A DNA stretch of 25,302 nt from Phoronis ovalis (Eukaryota; Phoronida; Phoronidae): assembly GCA_028565635.1 (NCBI GenBank), contig JAOXYB010058057.1, positions 1-25,302 on the forward strand. The letters are read 5' to 3'. Each line of letters starts with the position of its first letter. Position 1 is the stretch's first letter. Under the pieces are notes generated by a model. That model ran no database searches. It was not told where the DNA came from and was given only the letters and a program-made list of their open reading frames with translations. The position numbers and the translations under genes were made by a program. Shown here one piece after another: positions 1 through 8,906 of the stretch.

Positions 1-314
1 TGGGGCTTTTTGAGTTATCGTATATACAAAACGTACCTCTTTGGTTGAGGGTGTCGAAGATAGTATACCAACTACATGCGCGGTATTTACAACAGCAGTG
101 ACCTCAACAACAAAAGATGTACGTACAAGTTGATGTATAATGTTTACCCAATTTCTGCTGATGCATCAAAGTAGAAATAATACTGTCCTACGCTTATTAA
201 AGTGAGTATATTCTTTGGGGAAAAACGAAAATATATAGACAAAGATAGAACTACTTTTTCAGTACGCTGACGTCGTTCAAAGACAATATTTAAACAATAC
301 ATAATAATACTTAC
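1..314. other. Intron or 3' part of LRR gene, unresolved
   Basis: On the minus strand, positions 37 to about 112 are open in two frames between a possible acceptor (GTTGAG) and a good donor (GAG|GTACGT). Neither frame fits the phase-2 end of exon 13. One frame is Cys-rich at its start (HCCCKYRACSW). It could be an exon that follows another unseen exon, or chance. Confidence 0.2.
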
Positions 315-386
315 ATTATTCTGAGTTTAGAACAATCTTGAAATGCGTTGTCTTCGATGGTTTTTATTTTGTTATTGAAGATATAT
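315..386 (-). CDS. LRR gene exon 13: one 24-residue LRR
   Basis: A 72-bp exon (acceptor CTTGCAG, donor GTAAGT) encoding LYIFNNKIKTIEDNAFQDCS then KLRI. It is a canonical LRR and the last exon I can join confidently. It ends on AT of a split codon, so the gene continues to the left. Confidence 0.86.
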
Positions 387-3300
387 CTGCAAGTTTATAA
401 GTTTTATGGATAATAATTTCTAAAAATGCAGCGTGTTTATCACTAGTGCGCACAACCAGAAATGAGTTCACATTTGTACCATCCATTTGTAGCTTGTCTA
501 TGTAGAAAGTAACATGAACATGTTTTTGGCTTTTCTAGAATGGTGTGTAAAAGCTATGTTCGAATCAGCTGTATTTTCCTAATTTTGTTCTCTTATGGTA
601 TATTAGTTATTAGTACTAAAACTGCGGAAGACTAAAGACAATGCCAGAGTCGACAAAAATATCCTGGTTGGCGTAGGTAACATTGTATTATATATATTTT
701 ATATGTTTAGTCTATACATTGATCCGGGCTATACAAGTACAGTATATTCTACTCACAGTTCGGATATGTTACAACCTTTAGTTGATTTAAATAAATCCTT
801 CGGAATGGTTTCAAGTTCATTGGAATACATGTACAATTTCTCTGGAAATCGTCCATGGAAGAAATTAGGAGATATTCTCTTCAATCCAATTCCAGAGATA
901 TCACTATGTGTAATAACAGTGATAAGTTAGTTAAAATTTACGCCAAATAAATAACTGACAAAGACTAAACCGCACTGTAGCAAGTTCTGCCTTTTTAATA
1001 GGCTATCAGCTTTTTTATTTAACGATATTTGGGCTGTTATATATCATGATAAAACAGAATATTAAAATGGACAAACGCAAAGTATTTTTGAAACGTTGAC
1101 ATTTTATAAATTAATTTCTGCCTACATTGAAAGGACGGAGCCGTATATGATACACAATTGATTTTTTTCGGGTCCGTCGTGTATGTCTGCGTGTATGTGT
1201 GCGTGCGTGCCCGTGTGCGAGCGTGTACGTACGCGAGCTTAAACGTCCACTTAATGTCACTTACAAAGATCCATGGACAGTTGTGTTCACCAGTAAGTCA
1301 TCTGGTAGCTCATCCAACGGGTTTCCATTAAGAAGCCTGTCAACACGAATCGTTAAATAGGTATGTTGATCACACTTTGACACATGCTATAGCGCTCCTG
1401 TGACACCCTTATATAATTAAAATTGTATGCTATTTTAACATTTTTGTGGAAAAACTATTGAAATATTTATTTTTATCGTAAAAGATAGGACACCTAAAAG
1501 TATTCCATATTTGAGAATTTTGTCGAAAGTTTTTTTTTGTTTTAACAATAGAGTAGTTACAATAGCCGCGGGACTGTACGTAGCCCATCCCAAAGCAATA
1601 TTTCGTCACAAAATGGTCGTGTGCTTGAATCCAGTTTAAACACATAAACTCCTGAATGCTTATAATTATTACCGTATGTATATTTTAGTCAATGCATAAG
1701 GATGCAAAGGTGGTATTCAGATGAGCAGTGTGATTTATTGTACTCCTCCATGTGTAGCGATTGCCAAAGCTTATCGTCGGCTAAGGTGACTTGACAAACA
1801 GGAGCTTCCTCCAAAAAGGGGCACTTTTAGAAATTGGGAAATTTGAAATCATGTTATATATATATATATATGTATTATATGACTCACCCATGATGATTAT
1901 AAACAATGTTGTATATACATTTTTTCCACTAAAACGTTAATATAACATACTATATATTTTCGGGATGACATCACACGGGAGCAGTGGATATATGCATGTT
2001 TTACTAATTTATGCACCGGCTATAAAGGAGTTATATTAAACTGTTAAGAGGAATAAGCAAGAAACTTGGATATTTCACACATTTACAGTCGATTTCTCCT
2101 GACGACATAATGGTATCTCACATTATACAAACATTCTATCGAATTACATAATAGATTCAGTATCCATCATTCACTGAAATGAGTTCTTTAACTGCACATT
2201 ATTATACATTCAATTCCGGGGATACTCAAGGTTTTTTGACTACGGAGCTGTGCCCCCCCAATCCAAAGCTTGTGGTAGCAAACCCAATCCAATTTTATTG
2301 AAATTTTAGGGTAGCAATCCAAATTTTGTGAAACATAAGGGTAGCAATCCAAAATTTTAAGATATTTGAGTATAGCAATCCATTTTTACGCAAACTGACT
2401 GATACGAACCAAATTCCAAAATTTAGTTATGGATACAAACCTAAAATTAACCCAAATTATTTCCTGTAAACCGTGGGTAGGAATCCAAATTTTTTAATAT
2501 CTTTCCGGTAACAATCCAAAAAAATACGTCACAAAATGAAGTATAAGAAGTGTACAATCCAAATCCAAAATTTTCAACTGGTCTGCACACCCCCACCTAA
2601 AAATAACTTGAGTGCCCCCTGGGCATTCAATGAACTTACAGTTCTTTTATAAATTGTATCCCTTGAAGCATAAGCGGCGATAACGTTTTTAGATTATTCC
2701 CATTAAAATTCCTGTAAGGAAAATGTACATGTACTTATAAAGTCTCAAAAGAAAAATGACCACTCAAATGATATAACATAATTGGTAACAACTTAGCAAT
2801 CTCGATCTGTTCTATCATTTTCACAGTTATTTCGAACTACTATTTGGTTCATAATGGCTAAAGAATAGTGCTTTCGCCATACATTTAGAAAAGACAAAAC
2901 GTTCTCCAAAAGACCTACATCAAAGTGAAAAGAGATAGATATGTGCATAAGTTCTTTTTATATTAATTGTTCCAGTACCTACATGTAGTTTTTCCCTACA
3001 AGAGGTTAAAAATTCTGGGCGGGGATTTTACACAGTAAAGCATTAGGTAGCTCACTGGTAAATTACAAAATCCACCTGGTGAGGAAACCCAAAATTGCTC
3101 TCTCTATAACATTTTTTACGAGAAGCTGTGTATTTGCAAAATTTAAGGTACACTTATTTACATTAGGTCTTTTTGTCGTTTTCACTTTGATATAGCTGTT
3201 ATCGAAGTTATTTTGTTTTCACTAAGTTATCACAAGAAAATAATTCTTTATTCATTATGAAACGAAAAGTACATAGGACTCGAACCTTTTCTTTTATTAA

Positions 3301-6300
3301 CATTTTAATTTTCTATTTGTCCCGCCCACTCAAAAACGGAAATAAAAACAGAAGTTCGATTAAAAGGTTTGGATAGGATTGAATCCGTCTCAACTGATGA
3401 AAGACATTACTTTAAATTTAAAGTGCAATTTTTATTGCTCAATTAAATCGAGCCCTCGTTGAAATTGTACACTGTAATTACAGCATGCATGCATGATAAC
3501 ACGATATACGGTATATAAACATCTTTTATTTCTGACAAGCATTTTTCGTACCCGATAAAAGGCATATTTAGCATTTTTCAGACACAACACAACTACTTTA
3601 CTCAAACAACATCGTCACTATGTACTTACATGAAGTCGAAAGCTGTATTACAGTTCTTGAAGAGTCCACCTGGTAATTTTGTGATTTTATTGCTTCCAAG
3701 ATCACTTCGCACAGAAGAAAGAAATAGCAAAATTGTTGGTAATTTTCAGAATGTTAGGGACTGGGTGATAACACTATATATTCATATAAAACCCATTCGA
3801 TTACATTCACTGGTGTTTAGGTTAGCTTAGTTCAGGGTAAATGTACTTTAATTAGGTAAAAACGTAAAGATAGAGATAAGGATAGATCCCGGGATAGATG
3901 AGAGTACAAAATAGTAATTTTTCTTCTATGCAGAGGTCCTTTATTCGTGAACAATATGCTTAGAATTAAAAAAAAATCTCCTGTGTGTGTGTGTGTATAC
4001 TTTTGTCATCAAAAATAGCTGTTTTTTTTGATAAATTCGACTCTTTTAATTAGATTGAAAATTACAAAAAATTGAGGCTGAAGCATTAATTTTAAATTGA
4101 ACTTATATATATTACTTTGACTGGGAAGCAACATCTACTGGCTGGATTGGAGTAAAGACGGCGGCAGTAATAGGAAATTGCATATTTTATAATAATTTTT
4201 CTGATCAATGTCTGATGGCTTTTTCCTATCAAGAATTGGATATATTACTGGGGTTAAGCTGTATTTTGAGTCTCTAACTGACTGAAAGCCACTGGATGCA
4301 CCATTAGAGGGTTATAGACGCGTGCGAATATGGTGAAAAGTACGTAAAGGCTATAGGTACATTTATTGTAGTATAGTCAGATGCAGCGGAACAAATCAAT
4401 AAGAATGTGTCAGTTTATACATACATTTTGTTAATGTTAAATACTACATATTACAGGAACATTATTGTATGCGGACTATACAAAAAGCATATTATCTAAA
4501 ATTCATATTATATTATACAGTCAAGCACCTTTGATTACGGCTACGGATCGATCACTAAATAACGTAGTCCTAATAAAAGGTCCAATATCTGACGTATTGG
4601 TCCTATATTCAGAAACTATCGTCTTTCGAATTTAATAAAAACTCACAAGTACGATGAAATTGTTGATACAGCAATTCTACGATCGATGGTCTTAGTTCGT
4701 TATTATCAAGTTAAGAAAGTACAAATCTACACGTGTAAACAAGTCAGATGATTAAAAATCAGTGAAAATCAACTCAAGTAATGTGGACCCCGAGGAAACG
4801 CCGCTTCGTATTTATTGAGTTAAAATTCTTTAAAATTCAACAAATGTTGTGCCACAAGAGATATTTATATATTTTTCAATTGATTATAACAAACTAAGAC
4901 CATCGGAGCATTGCTGTATGAGAATTTTCATCGTTTTTGTTAATTTCGAAAGACGATACGATTTTGAATAGGAAAGTGTGGGCCTTTTATCAGGACTGTA
5001 AATAACATAATTAGAGTGAAAAACGACGAAGTGGTTGTCGTACTTGTAAAATAGAAAACATAGTCCTCGTAACAAATTGTAACAATATTTGATATCTCTC
5101 TTTATCAGTGGTATATTAAAGTCACTAAAACATAGAAAGTCGTGTACTTACACGCTGTTTAGTTTTGTGCAATTGAGAAACAAATTCTTTGGTATCTCTG
5201 TTAGGTTTCCACCCGATATATCACTAAAAACGGAGAAGATCAAAAATTGTGATGTGGTATTCTTTTGGCGTCGAATATATGTAGACTATTTGCATGCAAG
5301 TTGGCGCAAGGATACAACTGATTATCCCATCCACTTCTGAGTCAATAGTAACGTATTGTCTTCTAGTAAATAGAATAACTCTTCGCGGAAATTAGTTGTG
5401 TTCAGTCATAAAAAGATAATCATGTCTAAGGCTTTTTCTTGCACTCTTAACCAATTAACTTTTGTGTAATTTCTAACAACAAACCACTAGGTGGAATTAG
5501 TGAGAAATACACAGAAAACTGGGTGACCTTCTAGGCTTGGATATTATCCCCTAACCACTATATCACTTTTTACACTCTGCTAATTAAATCTTTTGATAAA
5601 ACAAGTATTATAAATAATCGAAGATCACAGGAATTTTTATAGAGTTCTGCACTTAGCACGAAAAATAGAGAATGTTGTATTACATTCGAATGGAATACTT
5701 ACAACATTGAGAGTACGTATCCAATGTCGGTTAATGAATCTTCTTCAATGTAGCTCAAGGTATGCTTTCCTGATGCGTATCTAAATATTTGGAATAATTA
5801 TTCTTAACTTAGAATAATTTAAAATGATTTGCTTAAAATCAGATAATGCAAGTGAGGATATCCTTAAAAAGGTTAATATGTCATGCAAACCAATAACAGA
5901 CTAATAAGTACCAAGCTTAGTAAAAATATCATCAGATACATGAAATAAAACAGCTATGTTTGCTTGTTATGATATTTCGCTGAAGCAAAATTTTATTCTA
6001 AAGGAAATGTGAAAACCTGCACGCCATCCACTTACATCCTTAGCGAATCTTTAGTAGTTAGCGAGCTGGACATACCATAAAACATGTCTCTTCTTATCTC
6101 TTTCAATTTGTGCCCATTCAGCTGTCTAAAAGTACAAAACGTGATTATTTACACCCGTTTTATAATACTACATGTATAAAAAAAATCAAATTCACAAAAG
6201 AATAAATACTCACAGGTAAGAAAGATTTTTACAATCTTTAAAAGTCCCAGAAGAAATTTCGACTAGATCGTTCTCCGTTATCCATCTAGAAGTAAAACAA

Positions 6301-8238
6301 AACAACAAAAATATCACACATTAAACACATATTACAAAAAAAATATTTTAATTATTTATATTTCAATGCCTACATACAGTTCGACCAAATTTTCCATTCC
6401 AATGAGCATGTCGCCAAAAGCCTTAAGACGATTATTATTCAGTTCTCTAGAAAATAGAAAAACATATGTTATTGTAATATCGCAATTAATTCTGAGTGGT
6501 TTAATAAAATGCTACCAAAGCGAAAACAAGATTGACGTTTATTGTTCGATATAACTATTTTAGTATGCTATTTGCTACTATATCCTGAACATAACGATGA
6601 GTCTTACCAATACCATTTATTATGTAAATATTATTTCTAGCTAATCGCCAAATATGTCACAAACGCAACACGACCAAATTAGTTATGGTCGTTTTCAGTT
6701 TCAAGCAATGATTTCTGGTGTAAAAGAATTATTATACTATATAACTGTCCGTTTATTTTTTATAATTTAATGATTAAAATAGCAACATGTAAAATAAGCT
6801 ATATAAAAGAAACTTACAGAGTTAGAAGATTTTTTGGTAAATTAAACGGTTCGCTAATCTGGTTTTCATCAAGTGATCTGTAAAATACAAAGTGCCATAT
6901 TTACTTGTCTGTGAACCTAGGTAGGATTCTCCTGTTGTCATCTCGTTTATTTTACACGTTTGCAATGGCTTTAGTTTATGTCTAATCTTTTTGTCGCAAT
7001 CATTTCTATTTGTATCTTGCATGGTATAGGTCCTCCATTTTTTTTTATACTAGTCAGTATCACGTCCTCCTTATGGCTACATACATGTATGTATATAACA
7101 TAATAACAAAAACATTTTTTTAATTAACGAAACAAATGAATTACTACTTACAAGAATTCCAAGGCTTGAAACTGCGCAAAGAAATTCTTCGGAACCTTTG
7201 TAATTTTATTGTGTTTAAGATGTCTGAAAAATAGAAAGAAACTAGAAAATTCCGTGCTCACATTACAAGGTCACGTGGCTAGTGTAGTTCAGGACATCCG
7301 TGCTCACATTACAAGGTGGCTAGTGTAGTTCAGGACATCTCACATTACAAGGTCATGTGGCTAGTGTAGTTCAGGACATTTTATTTACACTTTGAGTTAA
7401 ATTTTGGGTATTGAAATAAAATCTGAAATATTCTGAAAGTGTATATTTTCGGAAATGTAATAGTATTTAGGATTATGATATTTACTTATCTGTCACATCA
7501 TGATTATATATATGCAAACAGTAAGAATGCCATTTTGATAAAATTCACTTAAAAATAAATGTCCAACACCCCTATAGGTACTAATGCTTAAATTTAGCCA
7601 AACCTATCTTCCAACAATCCAATAATGCCTATCGATATAACCATATGTATAACAATTTTTAGCAAGTGCAATAATTTCTTGGTGTTAAATTTTTCATTCT
7701 TTCCAGTGATCATATTTTACAGACCGGACGGATCTGAATAAAAAAAGATAACCCCTCTTAGGTGCAATTGGCTTCACAAGACCGGTACCATCTTAAGTGA
7801 ATTTTGTGACCTTCAGTTTTGAGATAATTTCAAACTAAAAATAATAAGTTCAAATTTCCTAAAAATATCAGATAATATCATAATAATTATTATAATCCAT
7901 TTTGGCTGGAATACGTACATGATTACGTTCTCCAAAAATCGAGATTTTGAATTAACTTTAATTTCACATTTTATATTTTTATACTTTTGATTGTAACAGT
8001 AAATATAAATCAGTATTGTCTGTACTTACAATCTATTCGTTGCAAGTGGTATTCCTTGAGGTAAGGTCGTTAAGTTTCGGTTGTCACAGTGAACGATTCC
8101 TTCTGAACATGAACACACTCCTGTCACCGTGTTATTGCTGCATGCGTATACATCTGCCGACGTCATATTACTTATACAGATGACGAAAATAACAGTAATA
8201 CTCGTGTATAGAACAGTTGTATTTTGTAACCGATTCAT
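315..8238 (-). CDS. Secreted or membrane LRR protein, 13 exons, C-terminus outside window
   Basis: Coding parts, in transcript order on the minus strand: 8238-8030, 7223-7152, 6877-6818, 6446-6378, 6285-6214, 6125-6036, 5780-5703, 5223-5152, 3704-3630, 2711-2640, 1336-1265, 903-757, 386-315. All junctions are GT...AG and all introns are phase 2, so the exons join without a stop into 386 residues plus two bases. The product has a signal peptide (residues 1 to about 28), an LRR N-terminal cap (Cys33, 42, 44, 51) and about 14 extracellular-type LRRs with N-x-L/I and IP-x-x-LF motifs. No membrane segment or C-cap is in the window. One LRR per phase-2 exon is known from LGR-type hormone receptors and some other LRR receptors, so a receptor ectodomain is an inference. 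The ATG at 8238 was chosen because it gives a normal signal peptide; the frame stays open upstream to an ATG at 8403. Confidence 0.85.
757..903 (-). CDS. LRR gene exon 12: double-length exon with two LRRs
   Basis: A 147-bp exon (acceptor CACATAG, donor GTGAGT) encoding FDISGIGLKRISPNFFHGRF, then PEKLYMYSNELETIPKDLF, then KSTKGCNISEL. This is two tandem LRRs in one exon, the only such exon here; all other repeat exons hold one. The plus-strand open frame 703-930 is the antisense shadow of this exon. Confidence 0.85.
1178..1237. repeat. Alternating purine-pyrimidine tract
   Basis: About 60 bp dominated by GT, GC and AC steps (GTGTATGTGTGCGTGCGTGC and similar). It is a degenerate dinucleotide repeat with Z-DNA-forming character. 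It lies in the intron about 27 bp beyond the exon 11 donor. Confidence 0.6.
1265..1336 (-). CDS. LRR gene exon 11: one 24-residue LRR
   Basis: A 72-bp exon (acceptor TTGACAG, donor GTAAGT) encoding LLLNGNPLDELPDDLLVNTT then VHGSL. LNGNPLDELPDDLL is a strong LRR match. An alternating purine-pyrimidine tract starts shortly after its donor. Confidence 0.86.
1337..2214. other. Intron sequence without recognised feature
   Basis: Part of the intron between exons 11 and 10 of the minus-strand LRR gene. Apart from a short TA repeat near 1855-1871 I see AT-rich intronic DNA. Minus-strand frames here show no LRR pattern or matched splice sites. Confidence 0.5.
2207..2631. mobile_element. hAT-like non-autonomous element A with 8-bp target duplication
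   Basis: The element spans 2215-2623 (409 bp) and is flanked by the identical 8-bp direct repeat CATTCAAT at 2207-2214 and 2624-2631. Its ends are an imperfect inverted repeat of about 39 bp: the right end, reverse-complemented, starts CCCAGGGGGCACTCAAGTTA, and the left end starts TCCGGGGATACTCAAGGTTT. The interior is a degenerate tandem array of a GGTAGCAATCCAAATTTTG-like unit and has no coding capacity. An 8-bp duplication with C/A/G-rich ends fits the hAT superfamily; that assignment is inference. It sits in the LRR gene intron next to the exon 10 donor. Confidence 0.78.
2260..2580. repeat. Degenerate tandem array inside element A
   Basis: The words AGCAATCCAAA, GGTAGCAATCC and AATCCAAATTTT recur at roughly 30-40 bp intervals with many substitutions. 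It fills the interior between the inverted ends of element A. Confidence 0.65.
2640..2711 (-). CDS. LRR gene exon 10: one 24-residue LRR
   Basis: A 72-bp exon (acceptor TCCTTACAG, donor GTAAGT) encoding MNFNGNNLKTLSPLMLQGIQ then FIKEL. It is in frame with exons 9 and 11. It has no ATG-started open frame of its own and was recognised from splice sites and the LRR pattern. A transposon-like element begins 16 bp into the following intron. Confidence 0.82.
2712..3629. other. Intron sequence without recognised feature
   Basis: Intron between exons 10 and 9 of the LRR gene. Candidate donor-like words near 3051 do not bound an LRR-coding frame. Confidence 0.5.
3630..3704 (-). CDS. LRR gene exon 9: one 25-residue LRR
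   Basis: A 75-bp exon (acceptor GTGCGAAG after a pyrimidine-rich stretch, donor GTAAGT) encoding VDLGSNKITKLPGGLFKNCN then TAFDF. L-x-x-N-x-I and LPGGLFKNC match exons 2 and 8 closely. About 1.45 kb of intron, containing a foldback element, separates it from exon 8. Confidence 0.85.
3982..3999. repeat. GT microsatellite
   Basis: A short (GT)n run of about eight units in the intron between exons 9 and 8. Confidence 0.7.
4516..5048. mobile_element. TA-flanked foldback element (mariner/pogo-like MITE)
   Basis: Long inverted arms face each other. 4684-4697 (CGATGGTCTTAGTT) matches 4892-4905 in reverse complement. 4618-4630 (ATCGTCTTTCGAA) matches 4945-4957. 4566-4580 matches 4983-4997 at 14 of 15 bases. 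Counting outward, both ends fall about 63 bp beyond the last pair, at 4518 (CAGTCAAGCACC...) and 5046, each next to TA. The central part is unrelated AT-rich DNA with no transposase. TA flanks and CAGT-type ends suggest a Tc1/mariner/pogo-derived MITE, which is inference. It lies in the intron between exons 9 and 8 of the LRR gene. Confidence 0.72.
5152..5223 (-). CDS. LRR gene exon 8: one 24-residue LRR
   Basis: A 72-bp exon (acceptor TTTTTAG, donor GTAAGT) encoding FDISGGNLTEIPKNLFLNCT then KLNSV. NLTEIPKNLFLNC is a canonical LRR half-repeat with a possible glycosylation site. The plus-strand frame over it is an antisense shadow. Confidence 0.88.
5224..5702. other. Intron sequence without recognised feature
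   Basis: Intron between exons 8 and 7 of the LRR gene. I see no repeat, extra exon or RNA gene. Confidence 0.5.
5703..5780 (-). CDS. LRR gene exon 7: degenerate 26-residue LRR
   Basis: A 78-bp exon (acceptor ATATTTAG, donor GTAAGT) encoding YASGKHTLSYIEEDSLTDIG then YVLSML. It keeps L-x-x-I-x-x-x-S-L spacing but has lost the consensus Asn of the LRR core. It splices in frame on both sides. Confidence 0.75.
6036..6125 (-). CDS. LRR gene exon 6: long 30-residue LRR
   Basis: A 90-bp exon (acceptor CTTTTAG, donor GTAAGT) encoding LQLNGHKLKEIRRDMFYGMS followed by a Ser/Thr-rich stretch SSLTTKDSLR. The first half is a normal LRR. The second half is six residues longer than its neighbours, probably a loop on the convex side. 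The end is chosen from the donor and from frame continuity with exon 7. Confidence 0.78.
6214..6285 (-). CDS. LRR gene exon 5: one 24-residue LRR
   Basis: A 72-bp exon (acceptor TTCTAG, donor GTGAGT) encoding LWITENDLVEISSGTFKDCK then NLSYL. The second half, G-T-F-K-D-C-K-N-L, is the usual F-x-x-C/L-x-x-L segment of extracellular LRRs. Confidence 0.85.
6378..6446 (-). CDS. LRR gene exon 4: 23-residue LRR
   Basis: A 69-bp exon (acceptor TTTTCTAG, donor GTATGT) encoding LELNNNRLKAFGDMLIGMEN then LVEL. The LRR core L-x-L-x-x-N-x-L is intact. The plus-strand open frame over this stretch is only its antisense shadow. Confidence 0.83.
6818..6877 (-). CDS. LRR gene exon 3: short 20-residue LRR
   Basis: A 60-bp exon (acceptor TTTTACAG, donor GTAAGT) encoding LSLDENQISEPFNLPKNLL. 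The repeat is four residues shorter than its neighbours but keeps L-x-L-x-x-N-x-I and the phase-2 ends. Confidence 0.82.
7152..7223 (-). CDS. LRR gene exon 2: one 24-residue LRR
   Basis: A 72-bp exon between acceptor TTTTTCAG and donor GTAAGT. It encodes LHLKHNKITKVPKNFF then AQFQALEFL, a textbook extracellular LRR with L-x-L-x-x-N-x-I and VPKNFF. Both flanking introns are phase 2. Confidence 0.88.
7252..7379. repeat. Three-copy tandem repeat (about 41-46 bp)
   Basis: Copies at 7252-7297, 7298-7338 and 7339-7379 share TCACATTACAAGGT and GTGGCTAGTGTAGTTCAGGA. The middle copy lacks five bases (CACGT), and the third starts four bases shorter. It lies in the first intron of the LRR gene. Confidence 0.85.
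7380..8029. other. First-intron sequence without recognised feature
   Basis: Remainder of the intron between exons 1 and 2 of the LRR gene. It is AT-rich and no further exon or repeat was recognised. Confidence 0.5.
8030..8238 (-). CDS. LRR gene exon 1: signal peptide and LRR N-cap
   Basis: Residues 1-70. The start MNRLQNTTVLYTSITVIFVI is followed by CISNMTSA, a typical hydrophobic signal peptide. The mature start has Cys33, Cys42, Cys44 and Cys51, fitting the LRRNT pattern C-x(n)-C-x-C-x6-C, then the first repeat NLTTLPQGIP. NNT and NLT are possible N-glycosylation sites. The donor is GTAAGT just after position 8030, splitting a Leu codon TT|A. Confidence 0.85.
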
Positions 8239-8906
8239 GGTTGATTTGTAGCAAGTAACAATAATTGAGGAAATGGGCTGAAAATGACATGACAGGTATA
8301 GGATTAGAAGGTCTTGCAGTATCAACATTGCTTTTCTCTTTAGTTCTCTTTTTTCGCTTCTGTTTGAAAGTATGTGTATAGAAATTTGCACAAAATGTAA
8401 CAAACAAGAGATTAAAAATACTCTTTTTTATCGAAAAGTATTGTCATTCTTTCGCATAGGTTAAAGGCATGCTTCGGTCCAGCTCTGCTGCAGTTTTCAA
8501 TATGACCGCCAGGAGGTCTTTTATCAGCTTTAAAAGCACAATGTATTTTTTTAGACTGTAAAAGTGGATGCAACAAAATATTTGTGTTCTTAATATACCA
8601 AATTGAAAAACTTATTGAATTGTATTATTATTTTTTAAAAGCTGAACCTCATTTTATGCATGATTGAAATTTTACGGCTTTATACTTTCTTTAGTACTGA
8701 TCATATAATGATGTTTACTTTGCACATCTTGCGTTATTTCTGAGAAGGTATACATTCCACAATATTAAATAAAATGTCATTTAGTGATGTGGCCATAGGT
8801 AATGGAGAGGTTATGATTCTTAGATACGAGCGACGACCTACGAATAGCGAGCGCGAAGTGTGTACATCTGTTACGAGCGTTTGTAAAGCGTGAAGTGAAA
8901 GAAAAT
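8239..8906. other. 5' flank of the minus-strand LRR gene
   Basis: This should contain the 5' UTR and promoter of the LRR gene. The signal-peptide frame stays open up to about 8403 but is not needed for a normal start. I see no convincing TATA box or initiator. Confidence 0.4.

Noticed and set aside
37-112. Possible final exon of the minus-strand LRR gene
   Set aside because: Both open frames conflict with the phase-2 end of exon 13 and no intermediate exon was found, so I did not join it.
703-930. 75-codon plus-strand open frame
   Set aside because: It is antisense to LRR exon 12 (757-903), whose minus-strand reading has clear LRR motifs and matched splice sites.
3036-3110. Possible extra LRR exon on the minus strand between exons 10 and 9
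   Set aside because: Donor- and acceptor-like words exist, but no frame gives an LRR pattern; the phase-2 frame meets a stop.
3630-3830. 66-codon plus-strand open frame
   Set aside because: Its start is antisense to LRR exon 9 and the rest shows no domain.
4104-4270. Open plus-strand stretch (FDWEATSTGWIGVKTAA...)
   Set aside because: It has no start, splice partners or recognised family, and lies in an intron of the opposite-strand gene.
5089-5340. 83-codon plus-strand open frame
   Set aside because: It is antisense to LRR exon 8 (5152-5223).
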